This document shows, piece after piece, positions 47,152 to 56,543 of a stretch of 64,000 bases of DNA. The position numbers were made by a program, and so were the translations under genes. The DNA comes from Clostridium sp. OF09-36 (GTDB lineage: Bacteria; Bacillota; Clostridia; Lachnospirales; Lachnospiraceae), in contig NZ_QUMD01000007.1 in assembly GCF_003481985.1 (NCBI RefSeq), positions 1-64,000 of the forward strand, in the 5' to 3' direction. Numbering within the stretch: position 1 is the stretch's first letter; every line of letters begins with the position of its first letter. The notes beneath the pieces are model-generated. The model was not told the DNA's origin and did not search any database. It saw only the letters and a list, made by a program, of their open reading frames with translations.

Positions 47152-47691
47152 TTAATAATTCTCTGCATGAACTTCAAAGTATGCCTGCGGATGTGCGCAA
47201 ACTGGGCAGATTTCCGGTGCCTTCTCTCCCACTACGATATGTCCGCAATTGCGGCATTCCCATACCTTTACTTCACTCTTTGCAAATACTTCCTGTGCCT
47301 CTACATTGTGAAGCAGTGCACGGTAACGCTCCTCATGCATTTTCTCAATAGCTGCCACCATACGGAATTTTGCTGCAAGCTCCGGAAATCCCTCTTCCTC
47401 TGCAGTTTTGGCGAATCCATCGTACATATCGGTCCACTCGTAGTTCTCACCATCTGCAGCTGCTGCCAGATTCTCTGCCGTATTGCCAAGTCCGTTTAAC
47501 TCCTTAAACCACATCTTTGCATGTTCTTTCTCATTGTCTGCTGTTTTTAAGAACAATGCGGATATCTGTTCAAAGCCTTCTTTTTTCGCTTTGGAAGCAA
47601 AATAAGTATATTTGTTTCTTGCCTGTGATTCCCCGGAAAATGCCTCCATTAAGTTTTTTTCTGTCTGAGTTCCTGCATATTTGTTTGCCAT
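47152..47691 (-). CDS. rbr: Rubrerythrin
   Basis: 179 residues from ATG 47691 after GGAGGGT. The N-terminal ferritin-like four-helix domain has [11 protein letters not shown] and DNEKEHAKM with the diiron Glu/His ligands, and the second pair in EKMHEERY. The C-terminal rubredoxin-like domain has CRNCG and CPVCAH. It reduces hydrogen peroxide in anaerobes. Confidence 0.95.
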   Translation of the reverse strand: MANKYAGTQTEKNLMEAFSGESQARNKYTYFASKAKKEGFEQISALFLKTADNEKEHAKMWFKELNGLGNTAENLAAAADGENYEWTDMYDGFAKTAEEEGFPELAAKFRMVAAIEKMHEERYRALLHNVEAQEVFAKSEVKVWECRNCGHIVVGEKAPEICPVCAHPQAYFEVHAENY

Positions 47692-47797
47692 GTGAATACC
47701 CTCCATTTATACATTTGTATTATCTGTAGTATACCACTTTTTTCTGTTATTTTCCATCATATTCATAAATTGTTGTGAAATTCAGAAGATTATTTGG

Positions 47798-47860
47798 TTA
47801 CTGTTCACAGGCCGGGATTTTCTAAATTGAAAATCCCGGCTGAAAATCCCGTACAATACC
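47798..47860 (+). repeat. Dispersed palindromic repeat, copy A
   Basis: TTACTGTTCACAG is followed by GCCGGGATTTTC and GAAAATCCCGGC (12-bp stem, 6-base loop) and then by a further GAAAATCCCGTACAATA. The same TTACTGTTCACAG plus GGGATTTTC/GAAAATCCC unit and CCCGTATAGTA tail recurs at 55199-55249. It lies between rubrerythrin and ttcA genes and could serve as a terminator. Confidence 0.6.
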
Positions 47861-47980
47861 GTATTTGATTTTCTGATTCTTCTGTGTTAGAGTGTTATTA
47901 TCTTCATCCTACAATTTGATTAGCATTCACAATATGCTTAAAAACCATATTTTTTATACGAAAGACGAGGATTTAACGAT

Positions 47981-48706
47981 ATGAAGCTTCAGCGCCTCTT
48001 AAGCCTGCTGCGCCAGGCAATTGACCAGTACCAGATGATTGAAGACGGGGACCACATTGCTATTGGGATTTCCGGCGGCAAGGATAGCCTTACGCTCCTT
48101 TACGGACTTGCCAGCCTGCAGAAATTTTATCCGAAATCGTTCCGGCTTTCTGCAATCACGGTTGATATGGGACTGGATACGATGAATCTAGAGCCCGTAA
48201 AGGCCCTTTGCGACGGTTTTAACATTCCCTACGAAATCATCTCCACTGATATCGGGAAAATCCTTTTTGAGGCGCGTAAGGAGTCTAATCCATGTGCCCT
48301 TTGTGCAAAGATGCGGAAGGGTGCGCTGAACCAGAAGGCGCTAGAGCTTGGATGCAACAAGATTGCATATGCACACCACAAAGACGATCTGATCGAAACA
48401 GCCATGATGTCTCTGCTGTATGAGGGCCGCTTTTATGCATTTTCTCCTGTCACACATTTGGACCGGACGAACCTCACGGTGATCCGTCCACTGATGCTGG
48501 TATCGGAAGCTGACGTTAGGGGATTCCGCAACAAGTATCAGCTTCCTGTGTGCAAAAACCCGTGCCCTATGGACGGTCATACCCACCGGGAATATGTAAA
48601 AAACCTGATCCGCACACTAAATGCAGACAGCCCAGGGGTGCGGGAGCGGCTTTTTCATGCCGTAACGACAGGAAATATCGAGGGCTGGCCGGATCATATC
48701 AAATAA
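47981..48706 (+). CDS. ttcA: TtcA-like tRNA 2-thiolation ATPase
   Basis: 241 residues. The PP-loop SGGKDSLTLLYG (about 30) activates the target base by adenylation, and the CALCAKMRKG motif (about 106) plus KNPCPMDG give the cysteines for an iron-sulfur cluster. TtcA makes 2-thiocytidine 32 in tRNA; close relatives in Clostridia may modify other positions. AAGACGAGG lies upstream of ATG 47981. Confidence 0.85.
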   Translation: MKLQRLLSLLRQAIDQYQMIEDGDHIAIGISGGKDSLTLLYGLASLQKFYPKSFRLSAITVDMGLDTMNLEPVKALCDGFNIPYEIISTDIGKILFEARKESNPCALCAKMRKGALNQKALELGCNKIAYAHHKDDLIETAMMSLLYEGRFYAFSPVTHLDRTNLTVIRPLMLVSEADVRGFRNKYQLPVCKNPCPMDGHTHREYVKNLIRTLNADSPGVRERLFHAVTTGNIEGWPDHIK

Positions 48707-48758
48707 AATGTCATCCCGACTCGAACATTTCTGACTGACAAAGAAAGGACTGAATATC

Positions 48759-49811
48759 ATGGCGAATATTCCATATTATGAACAAAAGGATATTGAAAAC
48801 ATTAAGAAGCTGCGCGAAATGATGAAGGAGCTACCTCCATTCTGCACAGAATTTTTCCGTGGGATTGAGCCGCGCACTTCCACCAGAACCCGCATTGCCT
48901 ATGCATACGATCTCTCCGTCTTTTTTGATTTCCTAAAGAAAGAGAATCCGGTATTCGCAAAAATGGAACGCATGGACTTTAAGCTTGGGCATTTAGACCA
49001 GATTACCGTAACGGATCTGGAGGAATACATGGAATATTTAAAGTACCGGTTCAATGACCATAATCAGGAGGTCATAAACAAGGAACGCGGAATCATGCGG
49101 AAAATATCTTCTCTAAAAAGCTTTTACAACTATTTCTTCCGGACGGAAAAGCTGGCAACGAATCCTGCTGCCCTTGTCCAGCTTCCAAAGCTCCACGAGA
49201 AAGAGATCATCCGCCTTGATGTCGATGAGGTAGCGCTTCTCTTAGATGCCGTAGAACAGGGAGACGGCCTTACCGAGAAACAAAAAGCCTTTCACAACCG
49301 CACACGCCTGCGCGACCTGGCTCTGATGACCCTGCTGCTCGGCACCGGCATCCGTGTTTCCGAGTGCGTGGGACTGGATATCAATGACATCGACTTTAAA
49401 AATGGCGGTATCCATATTCACCGGAAAGGAGGAAAGGAAGTAACCGTTTATTTTGGAGCTGAGGTAGAAAACGCGCTTCAGGATTATCTGGATGAACGGT
49501 TTGGCATCGTAGCCGAAGAAGGAAGCGAGAATGCACTCTTCCTTTCCCTGCAGCGAAAACGGATCAACGTGCGCAGCGTAGAAAATCTGGTGAAAAAATA
49601 TGCCAGGATCGTGACACCGTTAAAGAAGATCACCCCACATAAGCTGCGCAGCACTTATGGCACGAATCTGTACCGTGAGACCGGGGATATCTACCTGGTA
49701 GCAGATGTTCTCGGGCATTCAGATGTCAACACCACGAAAAAGCACTACGCTGCCCTGGAGGATGAACGCCGGAGAAGCGCAAGAAATGCAGTGAAATTGC
49801 GCGAGATCTAA
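48759..49811 (+). CDS. Chromosomal tyrosine recombinase, XerS/XerH-like
   Basis: 350 residues. The N-terminal core-binding domain (about 40-150) is followed by catalytic GTGIRVSEC (Arg199), HKLRSTYGTNL (His294, Arg297), LGHSDVNTT (about 319) and nucleophile KKHYAAL (Tyr330). Its length and HxLRxTYG box resemble single-recombinase chromosome-dimer systems more than phage integrases. It lies 1.7 kb from the right end of the prophage, whose ends contain TTCGCGAA-type arms, so it might be the enzyme that integrates it. GAAAGGA precedes the start. Confidence 0.85.
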   Translation: MANIPYYEQKDIENIKKLREMMKELPPFCTEFFRGIEPRTSTRTRIAYAYDLSVFFDFLKKENPVFAKMERMDFKLGHLDQITVTDLEEYMEYLKYRFNDHNQEVINKERGIMRKISSLKSFYNYFFRTEKLATNPAALVQLPKLHEKEIIRLDVDEVALLLDAVEQGDGLTEKQKAFHNRTRLRDLALMTLLLGTGIRVSECVGLDINDIDFKNGGIHIHRKGGKEVTVYFGAEVENALQDYLDERFGIVAEEGSENALFLSLQRKRINVRSVENLVKKYARIVTPLKKITPHKLRSTYGTNLYRETGDIYLVADVLGHSDVNTTKKHYAALEDERRRSARNAVKLREI

Positions 49812-49853
49812 TTGTAGTAAAATTTAGATTGACCAGACAGGTTTCTTCCCTCG

Positions 49854-50096
49854 TCAGGTCGCAATAATCCTGATAGCGAATGTTCTGTTGATCGACTGGA
49901 ATACGATCTCTGGGTCATTCGCTGTCATAATGTTTTCAACGCATGTATGACATGTCTTCATGAATTCTTCGTTTAGGCACTTCGGATCGCAGATTCTAAG
50001 TGCTTTCGAAAGTCTCTTGGTTCTTTGAAAAGCATTGTACTGCAAGTTGAAATAAGGTATACTTACCAAGTGCCTTCGTGTTCCCGCATTGCGCAC
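49854..50096 (-). CDS. Hypothetical protein, possible fragment
   Basis: 80 codons; the C-terminal half contains CDPKCLNEEF and KTCHTCVENIMTANDPEI with four cysteines. No ribosome site is evident at the start and I recognise no family. It fills the 326-base gap between the Xer and ABC genes on the opposite strand. GACC-GAC/GTC-AGGTC arms at 49832-49860 may be its terminator. It may be a remnant. Confidence 0.3.
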   Translation of the reverse strand: MRNAGTRRHLVSIPYFNLQYNAFQRTKRLSKALRICDPKCLNEEFMKTCHTCVENIMTANDPEIVFQSINRTFAIRIIAT

Positions 50097-50137
50097 ACAA
50101 TTGGCACCTGATCAACTGTAAAAAGGACTTTGAAACC

Positions 50138-50983
50138 ATGATTGAACTAAAACACCTGACAAAAAAATATGATCATTTTCTTGCCGTGGATGACCTGAAC
50201 CTGCGCATTGCTACTGGGGAGTTTTTTGGCCTTCTTGGACCAAACGGAGCCGGAAAGACCACGACGATCGGCATGCTTTCCACTCTCCTGCTGCCCACAG
50301 ACGGGGAAATTCTTTTAGACGGGGAACCATTGACACGGAAAAATGACCGCTTGAAGCGGAAACTGAGTGTTGTAACCCAGGAATATTCCATGCGCCAGGA
50401 TATGACCATGGATGAGATTATGCAATACCAAGGACGGCTCTACTATATGCCGGCAAAAAAAATCCGGGAACGTACCGAGGAGCTGTTAGAGTTCTGTGGT
50501 CTGATCGATTACCGCCGCCGGACCGTGCGTAAGCTTTCCGGCGGAATGAAACGGAAGCTCATGGTTTGCCGCGCCCTTCTGACAGAACCGGAAATTCTGC
50601 TTTTGGACGAACCGACTGCCGGTATGGACGCCCTGGCACGGCGGCAGATGTGGAACCTGTTAAAAAAGCTGAACCAGCAAAATCTGACTATTCTTTTGAC
50701 AACACACTATATGGAAGAAGCTGAGACGCTGTGTGACCGGGTCGGATTTATGTGTAACGGAACACTCGGTGAAACAGATGCACCTGCCAATATGATCGGA
50801 GCGCTTGGGCGCTATACCGTAGATGAAGCTGCAGAAGGCGGCATCACAAACCATTATTTTCAGAGAAAGGAGGATGCAATCCACTATCTGTCCGCTTCCA
50901 GCACGGAGGCTTTCTTGCGCAGCACAACGCTGGAAGATGTTTTTCTGGAAAAGATCGGGCAGCAACTGGAACGCAGATCATAA
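50138..50983 (+). CDS. ABC-2 type exporter ATPase
   Basis: 281 residues from ATG 50138 (AAAAGGA upstream; the frame is open back to 50078). Walker A GPNGAGKTTT, signature KLSGGMKRKL, Walker B ILLLDEPTAGMD and switch TTHYMEEAE are all intact. The C-terminal piece after residue 225 is the accessory domain usual in DrrA/NodI-like ATPases. Partner of the permease that starts on its stop codon (TAATG). Substrate unknown. Confidence 0.9.
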   Translation: MIELKHLTKKYDHFLAVDDLNLRIATGEFFGLLGPNGAGKTTTIGMLSTLLLPTDGEILLDGEPLTRKNDRLKRKLSVVTQEYSMRQDMTMDEIMQYQGRLYYMPAKKIRERTEELLEFCGLIDYRRRTVRKLSGGMKRKLMVCRALLTEPEILLLDEPTAGMDALARRQMWNLLKKLNQQNLTILLTTHYMEEAETLCDRVGFMCNGTLGETDAPANMIGALGRYTVDEAAEGGITNHYFQRKEDAIHYLSASSTEAFLRSTTLEDVFLEKIGQQLERRS

Positions 50984-51712
50984 TGGGAATTATAACCGTA
51001 CTATGGGAAAAATGGGTAGAATTCCGCCGCGATTTCTATAAGATCACATTAGCCGCCATGATCGCACCTCTTCTTTATATTCTGGTGTTCGGCTTAGGCA
51101 TCCAGACGATGTCGCATGGCCAGTCCTATCTGAACTTCCTGATCCCCGGCGTTGTTGCACTAACCACAATGAACGGAAGCTTCAATGCGATCGCACAGAA
51201 TTTAAACGTCCAGCGCCTGTATGAGAAGGCGTTTGACCAGGTCATGATCTCGCCTACCCCGCTATGGCAATTCATTGCAGGACAGATCATCGGCGGAAGC
51301 TGCGTGGTCTTTATGCGGGAATGGTCATCATTCTTCTGGTCCTTCCGATCGGAACGGGATTATGCTTTAATGGCTGGTCGTTCCTGTTTATGTTTTTAAA
51401 TGGGGCGGTGTTTTCCACCATTGGAGTTGTGGTTTCTTTCTACGCCAAAAACCACGCGGATGTCCCGCGCTTTTCCAACTATGTCATTATGCCGATGGCA
51501 TACCTTTGCAATACCTTTTTCTCGGCACAGAATATGCCTGACGGGATCCGCCAGGTGATCGAATATCTGCCATTGTCGCAGACCAGTGCTGCACTGCGCT
51601 GCATTGCCAACCATGAACCGTTTTCTTATCAGGCATCGGCATTTTGCTTCTGTATCTGGTATGCTTTTCCTGTGCAGCATCCTGGTTTCTGTATAAAAAG
51701 AAAAACCTGTAA
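50983..51712 (+). CDS. ABC-2 type permease, NodJ/DrrB-like (two frameshifts)
   Basis: About 243 residues with six predicted spans once two one-base losses are corrected (51315, FMAGMVIILLVLP restored; 51632-51639, LLLYLVCFSCAASWFLY restored). The N-terminus WVEFRRDFYKITLAAMIAPLLYI and the motif NFLIPGVVALTTMNGSF are typical of the ABC-2 membrane family. ATG 50983 overlaps the ATPase stop. Together they would export a lipid-linked glycan, drug or haem-like compound; the NEAT-like gene downstream is a weak pointer to the last. Confidence 0.85.
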
Positions 51713-51733
51713 TATAAAAAGGAGCCGTTTCTT

Positions 51734-52308
51734 ATGAAATCGATACCGATACACCAAATGTTCCGGGAAGCAGTTCTCATCCCTCTGTTTTCTATTGCAT
51801 TTTTATCTGGCACCCCTTATGCCACAGCGGCTCAGACATCACTTTCACCCAAAGCAGAGCTTGCAGACGGAGAATATGCCATTGATCTGAGCATGACAGG
51901 AGGAAGCGGAAAAGCATCCGTTCAGAGCCCGGCACTACTCACGGTGGCAGATGGAACTGCTTACCTCTCCATCACCTGGAGCAGCCCAAACTACGATTAT
52001 ATGATCGTAAATGAACAGAAAATCTTAAACGACAGCAAAGAGGGGACGAATTCACATTTTACAATTCCAGTTCCGGATCTCACCAGAGAACTGGATGTCA
52101 TTGCTGACACACTGGCTATGGGCACGCCATATGAGATTCCGTATCAGCTACAGCTTTATCCAGATTCCATAAAATCAAAAAGCACCCTCCGCAGGAAGGT
52201 GCCAAACGTGTTTTACTTACAGCCGCCGCTATGATCGTCGGTGGCGGCATCCTGAATCATGTGGTTCAGGAGCGCCGGAAGCAGGACTATACCGGGAAAC
52301 GGCGTTAA
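51734..52308 (+). CDS. Secreted NEAT-like (iron-transport-associated) domain protein (frameshifted)
   Basis: About 191 residues. After a signal segment (VLIPLFSIAFLSG) a domain of about 105 residues has DGEYAIDLSMTGGSGKASV and ITWSSPNYDYMIVN, resembling the haem-binding NEAT fold (strand-strand-SxNYxY). One A is lost at 52178-52182; restored, a basic stretch, a hydrophobic anchor (VLLTAAAMIVGGGIL) and a basic tail follow to 52308. AAGGAG precedes the start. Haem binding is inferred from resemblance only. Confidence 0.7.
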
Positions 52309-52373
52309 ACTGTTAAGTTACTCATAAGTAAAGTAGCGGTATCCTTACTCCAAAACCAGAAATAGGAACATCG

Positions 52374-53003
52374 CTACAGCTGCTTTACTGCCTGTAAAAG
52401 ATCCGCAGCTGCTTTTTGCGGGTCTTTTGCTTTCATGATCGCGGATACAACCGCAATTCCGTCTACCCCGCTTCCGGCCAGAATTCCCATGTTCTCCAAA
52501 TTCAGCCCACCGATCGCTATTACCGGAATCGGAACTGCCTTACAGATATCCGACAAGGTCGAAACTGCAGTCAGCACGGTCGTTACCTTGGTTGTGGTCG
52601 GGTAGATTGCCCCGACACCAAGGTAATCTGCGCCATCCTCATAAGCTTTCTTTGCTGCTTCTACTGTTTTTGCGGTTGCACCAACAATTTTATCCGGTCC
52701 AAGTAAGCGACGTACCTCAGCGACAGGCAGGTCAGAGGCTCCTACATGGACACCTGCTGCACCACATGCCATAGCCACATCGGCACGGTCATCGATGATC
52801 AGCGGAACCTGATATCGATCGGTGATTTTCTTGATCTTGCAGGCCTTTTCCAGATAGTCATGCCCTCCTGTATTTTTTTCTCGAAGCTGCACCAGTGTTA
52901 CGCCGCCCTTGCAGGCCTCTTCCACCGTATATAAGAGAGATTCCTCTGTATGATAGGTACTGTCTGTCACAAGATACAGACTCAGATCCAGATTTTTTGT
53001 CAT
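52374..53003 (-). CDS. thiE: Thiamine-phosphate synthase
   Basis: 209 residues, TIM-barrel. VQLREKN, LIIDDRADVA, GVHVGASDLPV, YPTTTKV and VIAIGGLN are the conserved substrate loops. It joins HMP-pyrophosphate and thiazole phosphate. Last gene of the thiWME operon under TPP control, 81 bases after thiM. Confidence 0.95.
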   Translation of the reverse strand: MTKNLDLSLYLVTDSTYHTEESLLYTVEEACKGGVTLVQLREKNTGGHDYLEKACKIKKITDRYQVPLIIDDRADVAMACGAAGVHVGASDLPVAEVRRLLGPDKIVGATAKTVEAAKKAYEDGADYLGVGAIYPTTTKVTTVLTAVSTLSDICKAVPIPVIAIGGLNLENMGILAGSGVDGIAVVSAIMKAKDPQKAAADLLQAVKQL

Positions 53004-53084
53004 AAGGTTTGCCTCTTTTCTGTTTTCTCTGTTTTCTTTTTAATGATTTTTCCAAGAACCGCATTCTACAGTTTCCTGTGAAAA

Positions 53085-54047
53085 TCAAAACGCATGCTGT
53101 CGTATTCTTGCTTCTGACAGAAGCTGATCTTCCCCCAGAGCATAAATTTCATCGAGCAGGTTTACCTGAAAGCTTCCGGGCCCGCGGGAAATCCCGGAAG
53201 CATGTTCCCCAGCAATTCCCATGGTAGCTGCTGCAAGAAGTGCTGCTGTTGTTCCAGTCCCGGCAGGATTTCCTGTATTTCTGGAAGAACCATTGTCATG
53301 AGAGCCAGCCATTTTGATGTCTTTGCTCTCACGATTTTCCAGGACCACGGATTTTCTGCTATTTCCTGGAAGATAAGCCGCTGTAAGTGCGCCTACCATA
53401 CAGCCGGTACCCGTAATCCCAGATAAGCTGGCATTTCCATTTGAAACAAGAAATACATCCTGGCTATCTGCGATCAGGTCCTGCTTTCCGGTTGCCATAA
53501 CTGTACAGCCAAGGTGAAACGCAAGTGTCCTCGCTGTACGGCAATACCAGTCCTCGTTTGCATCGGAAAGTGCATCCTGGACTCCTGCATCTATTCCGGT
53601 CCCGTGAAAAGGAAGCTCTGCAACAGCCAGAATCTCAGAAATATTCCCCTTGATCACAGAAAATACTCCGTTTTCCAGCAATTGCTTCGCGTAATCACGG
53701 CGAAGGCTGCTGCAGGTAACCCCGACTAGATCTAACAGTACTGGAATATGACGCTGGTTTGCTTCTGTAAGCGAAGCTTTCATGGATTCCATCCGTGCAT
53801 CCGTGATATTTCCAAGATTCAGCATCAGCGCAGAAGAAACCGCCGTGATCTCTCTTACTTCTGCCGGATGCTCTGCCATGATCGGTCTTCCCCCTGCCGC
53901 CAGTATGATATTGGCACAGTCATGGATAGAAATCGGATTGGTAATGCAATGGATCAGAGGTGCCGTTTCTTTAATATACCTTCGAATCTCCAGCATGCCC
54001 TGCAGCTGCATGGACTGTTTCAGTTTTCTTTCTTCCGTTTCTGTCAT
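53085..54047 (-). CDS. thiM: Hydroxyethylthiazole kinase with an extra loop
   Basis: 320 residues, about 45 longer than usual. The family motifs are PLIHCITNPISIHDCANI, LNLGN, VGVTCSSLRRDY and the catalytic GITGTGCMVGAL. Between that motif and the last helices lies an extra Ser/Gly/Asn-rich stretch of about 40 residues (from NSRKSVVLENRES to NPAGTG) that does not belong to the core fold. It phosphorylates salvaged thiazole. Its ATG overlaps the probable stop of thiW (ATGA). Confidence 0.93.
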   Translation of the reverse strand: MTETEERKLKQSMQLQGMLEIRRYIKETAPLIHCITNPISIHDCANIILAAGGRPIMAEHPAEVREITAVSSALMLNLGNITDARMESMKASLTEANQRHIPVLLDLVGVTCSSLRRDYAKQLLENGVFSVIKGNISEILAVAELPFHGTGIDAGVQDALSDANEDWYCRTARTLAFHLGCTVMATGKQDLIADSQDVFLVSNGNASLSGITGTGCMVGALTAAYLPGNSRKSVVLENRESKDIKMAGSHDNGSSRNTGNPAGTGTTAALLAAATMGIAGEHASGISRGPGSFQVNLLDEIYALGEDQLLSEARIRQHAF

Positions 54048-54564
54048 AAACCTTTGCTCCCAGACTCTCTTGAAATTTTGCCAGCATTCCGGTCTGGCTC
54101 AATGCCTTCAGGAATACATAAGCTGCGATGCCTCCCATGATCGTTGCGGAAATAAACATCGGGGTATAATAGAAGGCGTTCAGACCATCGCGTCCCATAA
54201 TAAACGCCATGACCGGATAAGATACCAGGGATCCAATGATTCCGGTACCAAAAATTTCACCAAATACAGCACAGATGATTTTTCCCTTCGATGCACGGTA
54301 AAATACACCAGATAAAAACGCTCCAAATACCGCACCCGTCAGTGCTAACGGCGGAATGCCCATAAACATCATACGGATCACACCGATCATACAGGCGCAG
54401 AGAAGGGAATACCACGGTCCCATAAATACAGAACAGGTAATATTGATCAGATGCGCAGTCGGGCACATTCCCTCAATCCGTAAGATCGGTGAAATTACGA
54501 CTCCGATTGCTACCATCATAGCTAAAAATACCATGCGAAACGTTTTCATTCTTTGTTTTTCCAT
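53971..54564 (-). CDS. thiW: ECF transporter S component ThiW
   Basis: From ATG 54564 after CAGGAGG. About six membrane spans, with GVVISPILRIEGMCPTAHL and FMGPWYSLLCA typical of ThiW, the thiazole-specific S protein of energy-coupling-factor importers; the shared ECF ATPases are elsewhere. As read the frame runs to 53971 and overlaps thiM by 77 bases. If one G is missing at 54059-54061 the protein would end GSKGL at 54044, with a normal ATGA overlap and about 173 residues, the usual length. The corrected form is more likely. Confidence 0.88.
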   Translation of the reverse strand: MEKQRMKTFRMVFLAMMVAIGVVISPILRIEGMCPTAHLINITCSVFMGPWYSLLCACMIGVIRMMFMGIPPLALTGAVFGAFLSGVFYRASKGKIICAVFGEIFGTGIIGSLVSYPVMAFIMGRDGLNAFYYTPMFISATIMGGIAAYVFLKALSQTGMLAKFQESLGAKVYDRNGRKKTETVHAAAGHAGDSKVY

Positions 54565-54977
54565 TTGTTTGTCCTCCTGTTTTTTCCAGAATCCTGCCGC
54601 CAGAGCCAGATTCCAAAGAAACAGGTCAGATAGCGGCAGGTAGTGTACGGTATGACTCACGTTCTGCATCATTATGCGAAATGTGAATAAGACAGTATAC
54701 TAATTCTTGTTCGGTCGAAGTTTACTTACTTCCTCTCACTCCGAAAACACGGATTCCCATCGCTATATAAACTCCTTCTGCCAGACTGCAGGGCGCTCCC
54801 CCTCCAGTCTACTTTTCCTGCAAAATATGATTCTGTTCCTGTTCATGCGTTGCACAAACACACTTTCAGGATTTCCAGCTGACAGAGACGTCTCCCCTGC
54901 ATCTGGAGCTTTTGCAGTGCATCCGGATACTAGTTTCTATAATCATTATATTTCATAGGACGCACTTTCCTATGAAA

Positions 54978-55120
54978 CAAAAAATGCGCCTTCAGGAAAT
55001 TGCCCGAAGACGCACACTTCTATTCCTTGCTTCCCTCCGTTGGCATTACCCAAATCAGGTACGGTCGAAGATTGATCTTCCTCTCAGCCTGTCTCACAGA
55101 CTCCCGCGCTTTTTCTCTTT
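54978..55120 (-). ncRNA. TPP riboswitch with terminator
   Basis: On the minus strand GGCTGAGAGG, then ACCGTACCTGATTTGGGTA and ATGCCAACGGAGGGA are the conserved P2-P5 parts of the thiamine pyrophosphate aptamer (about 55118-55025). Below it TGCGTCTTCGGG and CCTGAAGGCGCA pair, followed by TTTTTTG (about 55012-54978), a terminator that would form when TPP is bound. About 410 bases then separate it from the thiW start; no gene was seen there. Confidence 0.93.
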
Positions 55121-55131
55121 TAACGTAAGTA

Positions 55132-55160
55132 AGAATAACACAGAGACTTGACTCTGTCAA
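55132..55160 (-). promoter_or_regulatory. Promoter of the thiWME operon
   Basis: Read on the minus strand: TTGACA (55160-55155), 17 bases, TATTCT (55137-55132). Transcription would start a few bases ahead of the TPP aptamer. Three tandem 11-base repeats (CGTTATGTTAC, CGTTGTGTCAC, CATTGTGTTAC; 55170-55202) lie just upstream. Confidence 0.75.
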
Positions 55161-55198
55161 CTGTATTGTCGTTATGTTACCGTTGTGTCACCATTGTG

Positions 55199-55249
55199 TT
55201 ACTGTTCACAGTTAGGGATTTTCTGAACTGAAAATCCCGTATAGTACAG
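55199..55249 (+). repeat. Dispersed palindromic repeat, copy B
   Basis: TTACTGTTCACAG, then GGGATTTTC (55215-55223) and GAAAATCCC (55230-55238) around TGAACT, then a GTATAGTACAG tail. It shares the order and most bases of copy A at 47798-47860, 7.4 kb away. It lies just past the 3' end of the MATE gene and upstream of the thi promoter. Confidence 0.6.
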
Positions 55250-55256
55250 TTATAGT

Positions 55257-56542
55257 TTATAGCTTCCGGATACCGTTCAGCGTCAAAAACATGGTTGTTA
55301 ATTCTGCACATGGAAATGCCATCCATACCCCATTCATGCCAAATACAGCAGAAAGGAGGAAAGCAAACGCAAGGATTGCAACAAACCCACGGGATACAGA
55401 AGCTGCAAACGCCCAGCGTGCTGACTCTACGGCACTTAGGATATTGGTTCCGACAATATTAACTCCGGCAAACAAAAAACCGGTAAAATAAATCTTTAAT
55501 CCCTGTCTTGCAAGAGCTGCCAGCTCTGCACTTTGTTCCTGGTTAAAAATTCCAGCCATCGGTTCTGACCAGAGCTGTACGGTCACAATAAGCAAGCAGG
55601 CGACACATAAAGCTGTTTTAATTGCAAGACGGATCACGGTTCTCAGGCTTTCTTTATCGCCAAGTCCATAGAAACGGCTGAGCAGCGGCTGGGAGCCCTG
55701 CGCGATTCCATTGAATAATGCAACTGCCACAAGCGAGAAATTTGCAACGACTCCATACGCTGCAACCCCGATATTACCCGAAAGCCGGAGAATGATGGTA
55801 TTAAATGCCATTGTGATGACACCGGAGGATATTTCCCCTACAAAGGCAGAGATACCAACCTGACAGGAAAAGAGCAGCTTCCGGACAGACAAACGTACCG
55901 GCTTGAAGCGGATCGTATTTCTGCTGCTACGGAAATGTCTGAAGCAGATAAGAATACTGATAACCGGTGATAATGCGGTTGCAAGTGCCGCTCCCGGCAT
56001 AGACATTCCCAAAGGAAACATCAGCACATAGTCAAATACGATATTAAACAGATTGCTTGCAAGTGTTGCATACATTGCAATGGATGGATCTCCATCATTG
56101 CGAACAAATGCACTGATAATATGATTCCACATAAAAAACGGGGCAAACATCAGAAATATGCGGGTATACATGATTCCGGTCGATACAATCTGTGCATTGC
56201 CTCCAAGAAGGTGGATGATCTGCCCGGGAAAAAGGCTCCTGCCAAAACAAACAGGACACTGATCACTGCTGCCCATGACAGTGCATGAAAGAAATAGCCT
56301 TCCGCTTCTTTCATTCCTTTATTACGCTCAACCGTAAAACGGATTGCAGAGCCGACTCCGATCATTGCGCCTACCGCAAAGATCAGATTGTAAAGGGGTA
56401 ATACCAGATTCAATGCCGTGATACCATTCGCACCGACAGCCTTAGCAATAAAGAATGTGTCGGCCAGAATGTAAAGGGACATACCGAGCATGCCTAACAT
56501 ATTCTGGGAAACATAGCGGATAAACTGTCTTTTGATATTCAT
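55257..56542 (-). CDS. MATE-family exporter (frameshifted)
   Basis: About 428 residues from ATG 56542, twelve spans, beginning NIKRQFIRYVSQNMLGMLGM and LADTFFIAKAVGANGITALN, typical of MepA/DinF-like MATE exporters. One G is lost at 56223-56225; restored it reads FFPGQIIHLLGGNAQIVSTG. A second loss just upstream of the start makes it appear fused to the methyltransferase gene. Substrate unknown. Confidence 0.88.
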
Positions 56543-56543
56543 G

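Noticed and set aside
49854..50096. Transposase fragment
   Set aside because: The Cys-containing end looks protein-like but no DDE, Y1 or serine-recombinase motif is present, so no mobile-element call is justified.
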